64,000 nucleotides of DNA from Corallococcus carmarthensis (GTDB lineage: Bacteria; Myxococcota; Myxococcia; Myxococcales; Myxococcaceae), in the NCBI RefSeq assembly GCF_003611695.1, contig NZ_RAWE01000012.1, positions 35,905 to 99,904 of the forward strand, read 5' to 3'. Every line of letters starts with the position of its first letter. Within the stretch, counting starts at the first letter, position 1. Shown here one piece after another: positions 17,393 to 26,611 of the stretch. A program made the position numbers and the translations under genes. The notes under the pieces were generated by a model. That model was not told the DNA's origin and made no database searches. It was given only the letters and a program-made list of their open reading frames with translations.

Positions 17393-17767
17393 CTAGAGGA
17401 CGGGCGGTGGCCGCTTGTACGCCTTGAAGGTCACCCGCGTGAGCAATCCGCTGACCACCAGGGCCAGCGCGATGCCCATCATGCGGATGTTCCAGTTCGA
17501 GCCCGTGAAGAGCAGCACGAGCGCGAGCACGCCCATCGCCACCGCGCCCACCACCGTGAGCGTCTGGGCGCGTTTGGCCTTGTCCTGGGCCTGGGGCTTC
17601 TTCGCTTGGGCGAGCACGGGCAGCGAGGACGCCTTGCGCCACTTCTCCGCGCCGTCCTCGCGCACCTCGTCGTCCGGATCCACCAGGCCCTGCACGTAGG
17701 CTCGCTCGATGTCGCCCAGCGAGGGGAACATCAGCTCACCATCCGAGGTGCGCACGCGGTACGCCAT
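17393..17767 (-). CDS. small membrane protein with GYF-like N-terminus
   Basis: 124 residues, with GGAGG 7-8 bases before the ATG. Residues 1-52 (YRVRTSDGELMFPSLGDIER, then a W at about 43) resemble a GYF_2-type 'dGe..s..di...v..g.v....eV.....W' domain, which in other proteins mediates protein contacts. A charged stretch (AKKPQAQDKAKRAQ) is followed by two hydrophobic helices (about 70-87 and 93-110) and a short basic tail. The domain is probably cytoplasmic, anchored by the two helices. No function is known. It lies 47 bp downstream of the FAD oxidoreductase and may share its transcript. Confidence 0.75.
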   Translation of the reverse strand: MAYRVRTSDGELMFPSLGDIERAYVQGLVDPDDEVREDGAEKWRKASSLPVLAQAKKPQAQDKAKRAQTLTVVGAVAMGVLALVLLFTGSNWNIRMMGIALALVVSGLLTRVTFKAYKRPPPVL

Positions 17768-17814
17768 GGGTCATCCTCCCTCCCGGCCCACCCTGCCCGG
17801 AAGGGAAGGGCACC

Positions 17815-19410
17815 TCAAGCCAGCTCGGTGGCAATCTGCTCAGCGGCGCGCAGTCCATCAATGGCGGAGGACACGATCCCGCCCGCGTAGCCGCAGCCCT
17901 CGCCGACCGGGTACAGGCCGCGCATGGACACGGATTGCAGGTCGTCACCCCGGGTGATGCGCACCGGCGAGGAGGTCCGGCTCTCGATGCCGATGAGCTT
18001 CCCCTCTTCGCTGATGAAGCCCCGCATCTTCCGGTCGAACGTGCGCAGCGCCGCCTTGATGGACTGCGTCAGCCGCTCCGGGAAGAGCTGGTTCAGGTCC
18101 GTGTGCGCCAGGCCCGGGCGGTAGCTGGTGTCGCCCGGGTCCTTCTTCACGCGGCCGGCCAGGTAGTCCGGGATGGTCTGCGCGGGCGCGAAGAAGCGGC
18201 CTCCGCCCAGCTTGTAGGCCTCACCCTCCCAGTGCCGCTGGAACTCCAGGCCCGCCAGCGGTCCGTGGAAGCCCTCGCGCGCGAAGTCCGCGACGGACAC
18301 CGACACGACGATGCCCGCGTTGGCGAACTTCGCGTTGCGCCGCGAATTGCTCATGCCGTTGGTGCACTGCAGCCCCTCTTCCGTGGGCGTGGGCACCACG
18401 ATGCCGCCGGGGCACATGCAGAACGAATAGACGCCGCGCACCTCGCCGTCCACGTCCAGGTTCTCCGCCAGCTTGTAGTCCGCGGGCGGCAGCTTCGAAT
18501 GCTTCGCGGCGGCGCCGTACTGGATGCCGTTGATGAGCGCCTGCGGGTGCTCCGCGCGGAAGCCCAGCGCGAAGGGCTTGGCCTCCACGCTCACGCGGCC
18601 GTCGGCGGCGAAGCGCTCGTACAGCTCGCGCGCGGAGTTGCCCGGCGCCAGGATGACGCGGTCGCTCTCCAGGGTGCGCCCGTCCGCCATCTTCACGCCC
18701 GCGATGTGGCCGTCGCGGTAGAGCAGGTCGTCCACGCGCTGCTCGAAGTGCACCTGGCAGCCGCCCGCGATGAGCTCCTCGCGCAGCTTCGCCACCGCGC
18801 CGGGCAGCAGGTCGGAGCCGATGTGCGGCTTGCCCTCGATGAGGATGTGATCCGGCGCGCCATACTTCGCGAAGGCCTCGATGACCTTGCGCACCATGGG
18901 GTGGTTGATGCGCGTGGACAGCTTGCCGTCCGTGTACGCGCCCGCGCCGCCCTCGCCGAAGTTCATGTTGCTCTCGCGGTCGAGCGACCCGTCGCGCATG
19001 AGCTTCGCCACGTCCTTGCGGCGCGTGACGACCTCCTTGCCACGCTCCAGCAGGATGCTGCGCACGCCGCGCTCCAAGAGGCCCAGCGCGCAGAACAACC
19101 CGGCGGGTCCGGTGCCGATGATGAGCGGCAGCTTCTCCGGCTCCTTCACGCGGGGCAGCGCTTCCGGAGGGGGTGGGGCCTCGCTCACGTCCGGGGGCAG
19201 CCGGGGTGCCTTGCGGCCCGGGGCCAGCTCCACCTCGAGCGTGTAGATGTAACGCGGGCTGCCCTTCTTGCGCGCGTCAAGCACCGAGCGCACCACCCGC
19301 ACGGAGGCGAGGTCGCTCCGGGTGACCCCCAGCTTCTCCGCGGCGCGCTGGCCGAGCAGCTCCTCCGGCTCGTCCAGCCACAGCCCGATGTTGTTCACCC
19401 GGTACGCCAT
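17815..19410 (-). CDS. FAD-dependent oxidoreductase (COG2509-type)
   Basis: 531 residues, with GAGGAG upstream of the ATG. After an N-terminal 100-residue alpha/beta domain, the dinucleotide-binding loop IIGTGPAGLFCALGLLERG is seen near residue 97. FGEGGAGAYTDGKL and YPVGEGCGYAGGIVSSA (an FAD pyrophosphate contact near the end) are hallmarks of this uncharacterised dehydrogenase family. It also carries FCMCPGGIVVPT. The domain order matches soluble family members; the electron acceptor is unknown. It is divergent from the 70-residue protein gene across a 329-bp gap. Confidence 0.9.
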   Translation of the reverse strand: MAYRVNNIGLWLDEPEELLGQRAAEKLGVTRSDLASVRVVRSVLDARKKGSPRYIYTLEVELAPGRKAPRLPPDVSEAPPPPEALPRVKEPEKLPLIIGTGPAGLFCALGLLERGVRSILLERGKEVVTRRKDVAKLMRDGSLDRESNMNFGEGGAGAYTDGKLSTRINHPMVRKVIEAFAKYGAPDHILIEGKPHIGSDLLPGAVAKLREELIAGGCQVHFEQRVDDLLYRDGHIAGVKMADGRTLESDRVILAPGNSARELYERFAADGRVSVEAKPFALGFRAEHPQALINGIQYGAAAKHSKLPPADYKLAENLDVDGEVRGVYSFCMCPGGIVVPTPTEEGLQCTNGMSNSRRNAKFANAGIVVSVSVADFAREGFHGPLAGLEFQRHWEGEAYKLGGGRFFAPAQTIPDYLAGRVKKDPGDTSYRPGLAHTDLNQLFPERLTQSIKAALRTFDRKMRGFISEEGKLIGIESRTSSPVRITRGDDLQSVSMRGLYPVGEGCGYAGGIVSSAIDGLRAAEQIATELA

Positions 19411-19739
19411 TGTGTTCTGACTCCTCGATGGGGGCGCGTATGTGCTCCACCCCCCGGAGGGAATGCAAGCACTTGAAAAGACGAGACGGCCTTTGGAGGG
19501 GGGCGGGGTGGGTGCGTACCCGCTGATGCACCCGGCGCCACGTTCCAGGCGGGTGGGACGTCCGGGTGCGTAACCCCCTTCGCACCATCCACGTTCCGTG
19601 CCGTCCAGTTCCGGGCTTCAACCCCTGAGGACTGCTGGAGAATCCGTTTGGAAGAGAACGACTGGCACGGAGGTTGAAGACCGGACTCCCACGTAGACGC
19701 GGCGCCGGACCTGTGGCGCCGATTCCGGAGGCAATTCCC
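19411..19739. other. divergent intergenic region
   Basis: 329 bases between two divergently read genes. No gene was seen. The right half holds the sigma-54-like promoter described separately. The left half has a run of G (near 19498-19510) and an A/T-richer segment (near 19465-19485) that could serve the oxidoreductase. Confidence 0.5.
19663..19678 (+). promoter_or_regulatory. candidate sigma-54 (-24/-12) promoter
   Basis: TGGCACGGAGGTTGAA matches the consensus TGGCACG-N4-TTGC[AT] except for one base (TTGA for TTGC). It sits about 62 bases before the GTG of the 70-residue protein and predicts transcription start near 19690. Myxobacteria use many sigma-54 activators, so this is plausible. Confidence 0.5.
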
Positions 19740-19952
19740 GTGAGCACCGACCAAAAGGGCACCCGCATTCTCGCGCGCACGTTCTTCAACCAGCTGCGCG
19801 CAAGCGGTTACACGCCGCACCAGGTCATTGGCATCGCCACGGAGCTCCTGGAGCTGGTGACGACCGACCTGAAGGAAGGCGACAAGGCCGTGGCCGCCAC
19901 CCAGACGACGCCGGCCTCCGACGCCGGGGCGGGCTTTCAGCCGCGCGTCTAG
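19740..19952 (+). CDS. 70-residue protein, function unknown
   Basis: GTG start at 19740 with GGAGG 8 bases upstream. The sequence from MSTDQKGTRILARTFFNQLR to TELLELVTTDLKEGD is mostly amphipathic helix with a polar tail. The segment RASGYTPHQVIGIATELLEL resembles a short helix-turn-helix or helical-hairpin but is too short to assign. It is not secreted. The candidate sigma-54 promoter suggests regulated expression, perhaps in development or starvation, which is inference. Confidence 0.72.
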   Translation: MSTDQKGTRILARTFFNQLRASGYTPHQVIGIATELLELVTTDLKEGDKAVAATQTTPASDAGAGFQPRV

Positions 19953-20138
19953 CCCTTTAGAATCCCCTTCACAGACCCTCGGCGGGTGAGCGGGCTCCGG
20001 ACGGGTTCCGGGCGCCCCACCCGCGAGGCGGCGGGAGCCTCGTCGAGCAGAATTCGTAGAACGCTGTCGATCTCCAAAAACCTCGTTCGTTGTCCCGGTG
20101 AGACGCCCATGGGGCCGGCTCAAACCAGGAGACAGACG

Positions 20139-20546
20139 ATGCGGGTGATGGTTTTCGCGATTGCCACCGAAAGCACCGAACAGGGCGAGCCTCCCACGAT
20201 GGAGGCGTTCGAGGCGATGGAGCGGTTCACCGAGGAGCTGGTCAAGGCCGGCGTCCTGGTGGCCGGCGCCGGCCTCAAGCCCTCCGCCGAGTCCAAGCGG
20301 ATCACCATCGAGGGTCCCAGCCGCACGGTCATCGACGGGCCGTTCACCGAGCCCCGCGAGCTGATCGCCGGCTTTTCGATCTGGAAGGTCAAGGACATGG
20401 ACGAGGCCGTGGCCTGGGCGAAGCGCTCCCCCAACATCATGCCGGGTCCGAGCAAGCTCGAGCTCCGGCCGTTCTTCGAGGCCGAGGACATGGCCGACGC
20501 TCTGGAGCTCGACGCCGGGACGCGCGAGAAGCTCGGCGTCGCCTGA
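20139..20546 (+). CDS. YCII/DGPF-family protein
   Basis: 135 residues from the ATG at 20139, with AGGAG upstream. It shows the ferredoxin-like YCII fold and the family hallmark DGPFTE (residues about 68-73), followed by ISGFSIWKVKDMDEAVAWA-like helix sequence (here IAGFSIWKVKDMDEAVAWA). DGPF proteins often occur beside ECF sigma factors and are thought to be small enzymes or sensors, but no such neighbour is present. It is convergent with the DgkA-like gene. Confidence 0.88.
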   Translation: MRVMVFAIATESTEQGEPPTMEAFEAMERFTEELVKAGVLVAGAGLKPSAESKRITIEGPSRTVIDGPFTEPRELIAGFSIWKVKDMDEAVAWAKRSPNIMPGPSKLELRPFFEAEDMADALELDAGTREKLGVA

Positions 20547-20599
20547 GCAGGCCCATCGCGGGCCTGACCCTCGCGACGCGCCCTGTCGCCCTCGGGCCT

Positions 20600-21244
20600 T
20601 CAGGGCTGGGGGTGGCGCCTGCGCTCGCGGGCCGCCGCGGCGGCGATGACGAGCAGCGCGGCGGTGAGCGCGGTGAAGACGAGGCTCGCGGACGTGGACG
20701 CCGTCAGCGCGAGCAGCCCCATGGCCAGTATGAACGCGAGCACGTCCACGGCGGCGGGCCTGGGCTGGGGCAGCACGAGCACCGTGGCGCAGGCGGCCAG
20801 CGGTACGCCCAGCGCGACCTGCCGGAAGATGGCGTCGGTGTTGGTGCGCACCGTCTCCCAGTAGTTGATCAGGATGGCGGCGAAGATGACCACCGTGCCG
20901 CCCGCGAGCACGAGCACGCCCGCGGCCGCCGCGTCCTTGGTGAGCCGGGCCTTCTCGTCGAACTGTTGCACGGCCAGGTCCACCAGCTGCTCCAGCGCGC
21001 TGTTGAGGATCTCCGCGAAGAAGATGAGCAGCACGCAGAAGATGAGCGTGACCTTCTCCGCGAGCCCCAGCGGGATGCCGCTGCCCACCAGCCCCACCAG
21101 GACGCCGGAGATGAGGTGGATGCGCATGTTGCGCTGCCAGGCCACGGTGTGGATGAGGCCCGCCCACGCATGTCCGAACGAGGCGAACAGTCCGTTGCTG
21201 CGGCGGGAGGGAAACTGGGGACGGGAGGGTGCAGGAACGGTCAT
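20600..21244 (-). CDS. DgkA-type diacylglycerol/undecaprenol kinase with extra membrane domain
   Basis: 214 residues from the ATG at 21244. The first 130 residues match prokaryotic DgkA: WQRNMRIHL, three helices and the signature FFAEILNSALEQLVD, whose Glu and Asn bind metal and ATP. Normal DgkA is about 120-130 residues. Here about 85 more residues form three further hydrophobic segments (VALGVPLAACATVLVLP, VLAFILAMGLLALTAS, LVFTALTAALLVIAAAA). It probably recycles undecaprenol or diacylglycerol in the inner membrane. It is divergent from the amidase gene, which fits a cell-envelope theme. Confidence 0.85.
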   Translation of the reverse strand: MTVPAPSRPQFPSRRSNGLFASFGHAWAGLIHTVAWQRNMRIHLISGVLVGLVGSGIPLGLAEKVTLIFCVLLIFFAEILNSALEQLVDLAVQQFDEKARLTKDAAAAGVLVLAGGTVVIFAAILINYWETVRTNTDAIFRQVALGVPLAACATVLVLPQPRPAAVDVLAFILAMGLLALTASTSASLVFTALTAALLVIAAAAARERRRHPQP

Positions 21245-21324
21245 CGGAAGGTGAAGGGGTGGGCAGGCTAGCACCCACGGGTCCGATTGAAGCGGGGGAG
21301 TGAACGGGTAAGGTCGGCCGCGTG

Positions 21325-24207
21325 ATGCGAACGTCCCTTCCGTCCTGGTCGCGCACGCTGGCGCTGACCCTGCTGTGCACCTCCGTCCTCGCTCAAGCGC
21401 AGGACACTCCCGAAGCCTTCGAAGGCGACGACCTGGGGCTGGAGCCGCCAGGTGTTCAATACCTGCCAGCTCCGGCGCCCCGGGCCCATGAGCAGCGCCG
21501 GCTGTCACCGGACGCGCCCGCCGTGGTGCGCCGCGAACCGCGGGCCACGAAGGCTGGCGTGAAGACCGCGGGTGTGCCGCAGACGCGGCTGGGCGAGGGA
21601 GCGCTGTCCGGCAAGGTCATCTACCTGAGCCCGGGCCACGGCTTCTACCGCGACAACGGGCTGAAGCGCTGGGCGACGCAGCGGCCCAACACCTGGGGCG
21701 TGGTGGAGGACTTCATCTCCGCGGAGGTGGTGGCGCAGGAGCTGCAGCCCCTGCTGATGGCGGCGGGCGCCACGGTGGTGTCGGTGCGCGAAACGGACCT
21801 GAACCCGCTCATCGCCACCGTGGACAACGGCGGCACGGGCTATGTGGAAGGCGGGGACACGGCGCGCTTCCACGCCTCCGCGCAGAAGGGCTGGGCCCCG
21901 CCGCCCGTGCCCATGGGCAACGGCGTGGAGCCCTTCGCCCTGGGCACCACGCGCACGCTGGACACGGCGGCCACCTCCACCGCGAAGGTGACGTGGACCC
22001 CGGACGTACCGGCGGACGCGGCCTACAACGTCTACGTCTCGTACGGCTCCGACCCCACGCGCGCGACGGACGCGCACTACGTGGTGAAGCACGCGGGCGG
22101 CGAAAGCCACTTCCGCGTGAACCAGCAGCGCCACGGAGGCACGTGGGTGCTGCTGGGGCGCTTCTACTTCAAGGCGGGAGCGCACCCGGAGTCGGGCGCG
22201 GTGGTGCTGGAGAACGACTCAACGGCGGGCACGGGCGCGACGCTGTCCGTGGACGCGGTGCGGCTGGGCGGTGGGCGGGGCCTGCTGGGCGACGCGGCGC
22301 AGGGGCCGCTCTTGCGTCCCCGCTTCGAGGAGAGCGGGCGCTACCACGTGCAGTACAGCGGGGCGCCCTTCAGCGTGTACGCGCCGTCGGGGGCGAACGC
22401 GCTGTCCAACGAGCGCAACGCGGACGTGACGTCCCGGCCGCGCTTCGCCGCGTGGCTGCACGAAGAGGGCGAGGACGCCGTCTACGTCGCGTGGCACACC
22501 AACGCGGGCACGTCCGGCACGGTGCGGGGCACGGAGGGCTACGTCTACGGACCGAACCCGGTGGACGGCACGCTCAACTTCACCGGCGTGGCGGGCGGTG
22601 ACGTGATGGCGCGGGCGCTGCTGTCGCAGATTGATGCGGACCTGAAGCGCGAGGTGGATCCGAACTGGCGGGTGCGCAGCCTGCGCTCGGCGAACCTGGG
22701 CGAGGTGAACCCCACGCACAACCCGGAGATGCCCAGCGTGCTCCTGGAGATGGCGTACCACGACAACACGACGGACGCGGCGAACCTCAAGGAGGCCCGC
22801 TTCCGGCACGTGGCCGCGCGCGCCATCGTGCAGGGGTTGATCAAGTACTTCGCGACCCGCGACGGCGCGGCGGTGCACCTGCCGCCGGAGACGCCGGGCG
22901 CGGTGGTGGCGCGCAACGCGACGCCGGGCACGGTGGAGGTGAAGTGGTCGGCGCCCCCGCAGGTCGCAGCGGAGGAGGGCCGCGACGCCCCCACGGCCTA
23001 CCGGCTGTACCAGAGCGCGGACGGCTTCGGCTGGGACGAGGGCACGGAGGTCCAGAACACCTCCGCCACCGTCACGCTGGCGGCCGGCACGCTGCGCTAC
23101 TTCCGCGTGGCCGCGGTGAACGCGGGCGGCGAGTCCTTCCCGTCCGCCACGGTGGGCGTGCGCGTGGGGAGCACTGCGCCGGTGCTGCTCGTCAACGCGT
23201 ACGAGCGGCTGGACGCGACGGTGGCCTGCGGCGAGGAGCTGGAGACGCCGTACGACCTGGAGGCCCCGCTGCGCGTCTACCTGGAGGCGATGAACGACGG
23301 CAGCTACCTGCGCCAGCATGGCGCGGCGTTCGCGCAGTCGGCGGTGGCGTTCGACAGCGCGACGGGCAACGCGGTGGCGGCGGGGCTGGTGTCGCCCACG
23401 GGCTACCGGCTGGTGGACTGGTCCACCGGGCGCGGGGGCGTGGGGGGCGTGGGTCTGCCACGGACGGAACAGGACGCCCTGCGCGCGTTCGTCACCGGCG
23501 GCGGGCACCTGATGCTGTCGGGTGGCCGCACGGTGTCCACGCTCGCGGCGGGCAGCGCGGACGACAAGCTGTTCCTCGCGGACATCCTCCGGGCGTCCAT
23601 CGCGGCGGGGGCCCCGGCGGCCCGGGTGGAAGGCTCGGCGGGCGGCTTCCTCTCGGACCTGGCCGCCACGCCGCTGGCGGATGGGCTGCTCGGGGCCTAT
23701 CCCGTGGGGGTGACCGACGTGCTGGCACCCACGGGTGGCGGCGCGGGCGTGCTGCGCTACACCGGGACGTCGCTGGGCGCGGGCGTGGTGTCCGCGGGCA
23801 CGGCGCCCGCGGGGCAGGTGCTGGTGCTGGGCTTCCCGTTCGAGGGCCTTGCGTCCAATCGTGAGCGTTCGCGGCTGGTGGGCGCGCTCCTGGTGCGCTC
23901 GGGAATTCTTGCCCAGGCGCCGGCCCTTCCCGCCGCGGACGTGACGCCCGCGGTCAGCCCCCGGCCGCTGTCGTCTTGCGTGGCGGTGCGCGAGGTGAAT
24001 CCGCATCCGCCGGTGGACCCGGGCCCGGTGGACCCGCCGCCGGAACCGACGGTCGTTCCGGTGCTCCCCAATGACTATTCCCCCAAGGGAGACAGCGGAT
24101 GTGGGTGCGGGGCGGGAGCGGGAACGGCCTCCGGGCTCTGGCTGTTGGTCGGGGTGATTGTTCAGCTCCGGCGTGCGCGCTCGAAAGCGGCCCACGCGAA
24201 GCGTTGA
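21325..24207 (+). CDS. surface-anchored N-acetylmuramoyl-L-alanine amidase with MYXO-CTERM tail
   Basis: About 960 residues; a GTG immediately before the ATG is an alternative start. A signal peptide ends near AQAQD. The amidase_3 domain starts with VIYLSPGHGFYRDNG and includes WGVVEDFISAEVVAQEL, a VYVAWHTNAG strand and LLEMAYHDN, giving the zinc His/Glu set. Within it is a beta-sandwich insert (residues about 195-310). A fibronectin III-like domain (about 525-610) and an alpha/beta domain follow. The C-terminus, a Pro-rich spacer, GDSGCGCG, a hydrophobic helix and RRARSK, is a MYXO-CTERM signal that is processed and surface-attached in myxobacteria. It may cut its own or prey peptidoglycan. 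Confidence 0.88.
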   Translation: MRTSLPSWSRTLALTLLCTSVLAQAQDTPEAFEGDDLGLEPPGVQYLPAPAPRAHEQRRLSPDAPAVVRREPRATKAGVKTAGVPQTRLGEGALSGKVIYLSPGHGFYRDNGLKRWATQRPNTWGVVEDFISAEVVAQELQPLLMAAGATVVSVRETDLNPLIATVDNGGTGYVEGGDTARFHASAQKGWAPPPVPMGNGVEPFALGTTRTLDTAATSTAKVTWTPDVPADAAYNVYVSYGSDPTRATDAHYVVKHAGGESHFRVNQQRHGGTWVLLGRFYFKAGAHPESGAVVLENDSTAGTGATLSVDAVRLGGGRGLLGDAAQGPLLRPRFEESGRYHVQYSGAPFSVYAPSGANALSNERNADVTSRPRFAAWLHEEGEDAVYVAWHTNAGTSGTVRGTEGYVYGPNPVDGTLNFTGVAGGDVMARALLSQIDADLKREVDPNWRVRSLRSANLGEVNPTHNPEMPSVLLEMAYHDNTTDAANLKEARFRHVAARAIVQGLIKYFATRDGAAVHLPPETPGAVVARNATPGTVEVKWSAPPQVAAEEGRDAPTAYRLYQSADGFGWDEGTEVQNTSATVTLAAGTLRYFRVAAVNAGGESFPSATVGVRVGSTAPVLLVNAYERLDATVACGEELETPYDLEAPLRVYLEAMNDGSYLRQHGAAFAQSAVAFDSATGNAVAAGLVSPTGYRLVDWSTGRGGVGGVGLPRTEQDALRAFVTGGGHLMLSGGRTVSTLAAGSADDKLFLADILRASIAAGAPAARVEGSAGGFLSDLAATPLADGLLGAYPVGVTDVLAPTGGGAGVLRYTGTSLGAGVVSAGTAPAGQVLVLGFPFEGLASNRERSRLVGALLVRSGILAQAPALPAADVTPAVSPRPLSSCVAVREVNPHPPVDPGPVDPPPEPTVVPVLPNDYSPKGDSGCGCGAGAGTASGLWLLVGVIVQLRRARSKAAHAKR

Positions 24208-24232
24208 CTCGGCGGGGGCGCCTGCCTACGGT
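24204..24232 (+). promoter_or_regulatory. candidate vegetative promoter of gapA
   Basis: TTGACT (-35, 24204-24209) and TACGGT (-10, 24227-24232) are 17 bases apart, about 70 bases before the gapA start. The -35 overlaps the amidase stop codon. Confidence 0.55.
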
Positions 24233-24304
24233 CGCCCGCCTTCTTTACGAGACTCATGACGGTGGGCCGCGAAGGCCCACTCCTTCAAGGAGACGGAAAA
24301 CACC

Positions 24305-25318
24305 ATGGCCATCAAGCTCGCCATCAACGGCTTCGGTCGCATCGGTCGCTGCATCCTTCGCGCCGCGCTCAGCCGCAAGGAAGACCTCGAGATCGTCGCC
24401 ATCAACGACCTCGACAAGCCGTCGGCGCTGGCCCACCTGTTCAAGTACGACTCCGTGCACCGCACGTGGCCGGGTGAGGTGTCGCACACGGACAAGGGCA
24501 TCGTGGTGAACGGCAAGGAGATCGCCGTCACCGCGGAGAAAGACCCCTCCGCCCTGCCGTGGAAGAACATGAACGTGGACGTGGTGATGGAGTGCACCGG
24601 CCGCTTCACCGCGCGCGACGCCGCCGCCAAGCACCTGGCCGCGGGCGCCAAGAAGGTCATCATCTCCGCGCCGGCCAAGGGCCCGGACATGACCATCGCG
24701 TACGGCATCAACCACCACGAATACGACCCGGCCAAGCACCACATCGTGTCCAACGCCTCGTGCACCACCAACTGCCTGGCGCCCATCGCCAAGGTGCTGG
24801 TGGACAACTTCGGCATCGAGAAGGGCCTGATGACGACGGTGCACAGCTACACCAACGACCAGCGCATCCTGGACCTCACCCACGAGGACATGCGCCGCGC
24901 CCGCGCCGCCGCGCTCTCCATGATCCCCACCAGCACCGGCGCCGCGAAGGCCATCGGTGAGGTCCTCCCCGTGCTCAAGGGCAAGATGCACGGCCTGTCC
25001 GTCCGCGTCCCCACCCCGAACGTGTCCCTGGTGGACCTGACGGTGAACACCTCCAAGAAGGTCACCGCGGAAGAGGTCATCGCCGCGATGAAGGCCGCCG
25101 CCAATGGTCCGCTCAAGGGCGTGCTGGAGTTCAGCGACGCGCAGACGGTGTCCGTGGACTACAACGGCAACCCGCACTCGGCCATCTTCGACGCCACCAA
25201 CTGCTACGTGATGGGCGACAACCTGCTCAAGGTCATGGCCTGGTACGACAACGAGTGGGGCTTCTCCAACCGCATGGTCGACACGGCGAAGTTCCTCGTG
25301 TCCAAGGGCGTGGCTTAA
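24305..25318 (+). CDS. gapA: glyceraldehyde-3-phosphate dehydrogenase, type I
   Basis: 337 residues, with AAGGAG upstream. The NAD-binding start is INGFGRIGRC. The catalytic motif is SNASCTTNCLAP with its active Cys, followed by HSYTNDQRILD and WYDNEWGFSNRM. All residues of the phosphorylating enzyme are present. It oxidises glyceraldehyde 3-phosphate to 1,3-bisphosphoglycerate. It is first in the run gapA-pgk-tpiA-secG, a common order in bacteria. Confidence 0.97.
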   Translation: MAIKLAINGFGRIGRCILRAALSRKEDLEIVAINDLDKPSALAHLFKYDSVHRTWPGEVSHTDKGIVVNGKEIAVTAEKDPSALPWKNMNVDVVMECTGRFTARDAAAKHLAAGAKKVIISAPAKGPDMTIAYGINHHEYDPAKHHIVSNASCTTNCLAPIAKVLVDNFGIEKGLMTTVHSYTNDQRILDLTHEDMRRARAAALSMIPTSTGAAKAIGEVLPVLKGKMHGLSVRVPTPNVSLVDLTVNTSKKVTAEEVIAAMKAAANGPLKGVLEFSDAQTVSVDYNGNPHSAIFDATNCYVMGDNLLKVMAWYDNEWGFSNRMVDTAKFLVSKGVA

Positions 25319-25381
25319 GGCCGCACCCCGCATCCCGGCACGTTGTTGGGCTGACCGAGACAGGCACAAGGGACACCAAAG

Positions 25382-26575
25382 ATGATCCGCTACATCGATG
25401 ACCTGCAGTTGACCGGCAAGCGCGTCTTCATCCGCGTGGACTTCAACGTCCCGTTGGAGGGGCGCCGCGTCACCGACGACACCCGCATCCGTGAGGCGCT
25501 CCCCACCATCCGGCGGGCGCTGGAGATGGGCGGCAAGGTCATCCTGGCGTCCCACCTCGGTCGGCCCAAGGGGGCGGACCCCAAGCTGTCCACGGTGCTC
25601 GTCGCGGAGAAGCTGGCGGAGCTGCTGGGCGGCAAGCACGAGGTCATCCACGCGGACGACTGCGTGGGCGACAACGTGAAGAAGCAGGTGAACGACCTGA
25701 AGGCGGGGCAGGTGCTCCTGTTGGAGAACCTGCGCTTCCACAAGGAGGAGGAGGCGAACGACGAGACCTTCGCGCGCGAGCTGGCGGCGCTGGCGGACGT
25801 CTACGTCAACGACGCGTTCGGCACGGCGCACCGCGCGCACGCGTCCACGGCCGGCATGGTGCCCTTCGTGAAGGAGAAGGCCGCCGGCCTCCTGATGCGC
25901 AAGGAGATCGAGTACCTGGGCGACAAGGTGCTGCGCAATCCGCAGAAGCCCTTCGTGGCCATCCTGGGCGGCTCCAAGGTGAGCGACAAGATCAAGGTCA
26001 TCGAGAGCCTGCTGCCCAAGGTGGACGCGCTGCTCGTGGGCGGCGCCATGGCGTACACCTTCTTGAAGGCGCAGGGCATCGAAGTGGGCAAGAGCCGGGT
26101 GGAGGAGGGCGACAAGCTGGCGCTGGCGGCGAAGCTGCTGGACACGGCCAAGCGCCTGAAGACGCCGCTGGTGCTGCCCATCGACCACATCGTGTGCGCG
26201 GACCTGGAGGGCAAGGGGCCGGTGAAGGAGACGCCGGATCAGGTCGTCCCCGCGGACATGATGGGCCTGGACATCGGCCCGAAGACGCGCGCGATGTTCA
26301 CGCAGCGGATCCGCGACGCGAAGACGGTGGTGTGGAACGGGCCCATGGGTCTCTTCGAAGTGGCCAAGTTCGCGGAGGGCACCCGCTCCGTGGCCGCGGC
26401 GATGTCCATCAACAAGGACGCGACGACGGTGATTGGCGGCGGCGACAGCGCGGCGGCGGTGGAGCAGATGGGCTACGCGGACAAGATGAGCCACGTGTCC
26501 ACGGGCGGTGGCGCGTCGCTGGAGTTCCTGGAGGGCCGGGAGCTGCCCGGCATCAAGGCGCTGGAGACGAAGTAG
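25382..26575 (+). CDS. pgk: phosphoglycerate kinase
   Basis: 397 residues of normal length. It contains [39 protein letters not shown] and the nucleotide-binding [10 protein letters not shown], all PGK signatures. It transfers phosphate from 1,3-bisphosphoglycerate to ADP in the cytosol. It starts 63 bp after gapA; AAGGGA is upstream of the ATG. Confidence 0.97.
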   Translation: MIRYIDDLQLTGKRVFIRVDFNVPLEGRRVTDDTRIREALPTIRRALEMGGKVILASHLGRPKGADPKLSTVLVAEKLAELLGGKHEVIHADDCVGDNVKKQVNDLKAGQVLLLENLRFHKEEEANDETFARELAALADVYVNDAFGTAHRAHASTAGMVPFVKEKAAGLLMRKEIEYLGDKVLRNPQKPFVAILGGSKVSDKIKVIESLLPKVDALLVGGAMAYTFLKAQGIEVGKSRVEEGDKLALAAKLLDTAKRLKTPLVLPIDHIVCADLEGKGPVKETPDQVVPADMMGLDIGPKTRAMFTQRIRDAKTVVWNGPMGLFEVAKFAEGTRSVAAAMSINKDATTVIGGGDSAAAVEQMGYADKMSHVSTGGGASLEFLEGRELPGIKALETK

Positions 26576-26611
26576 GGCACCCACGCGGTACGCACCGGGG
26601 GAGACACCACG

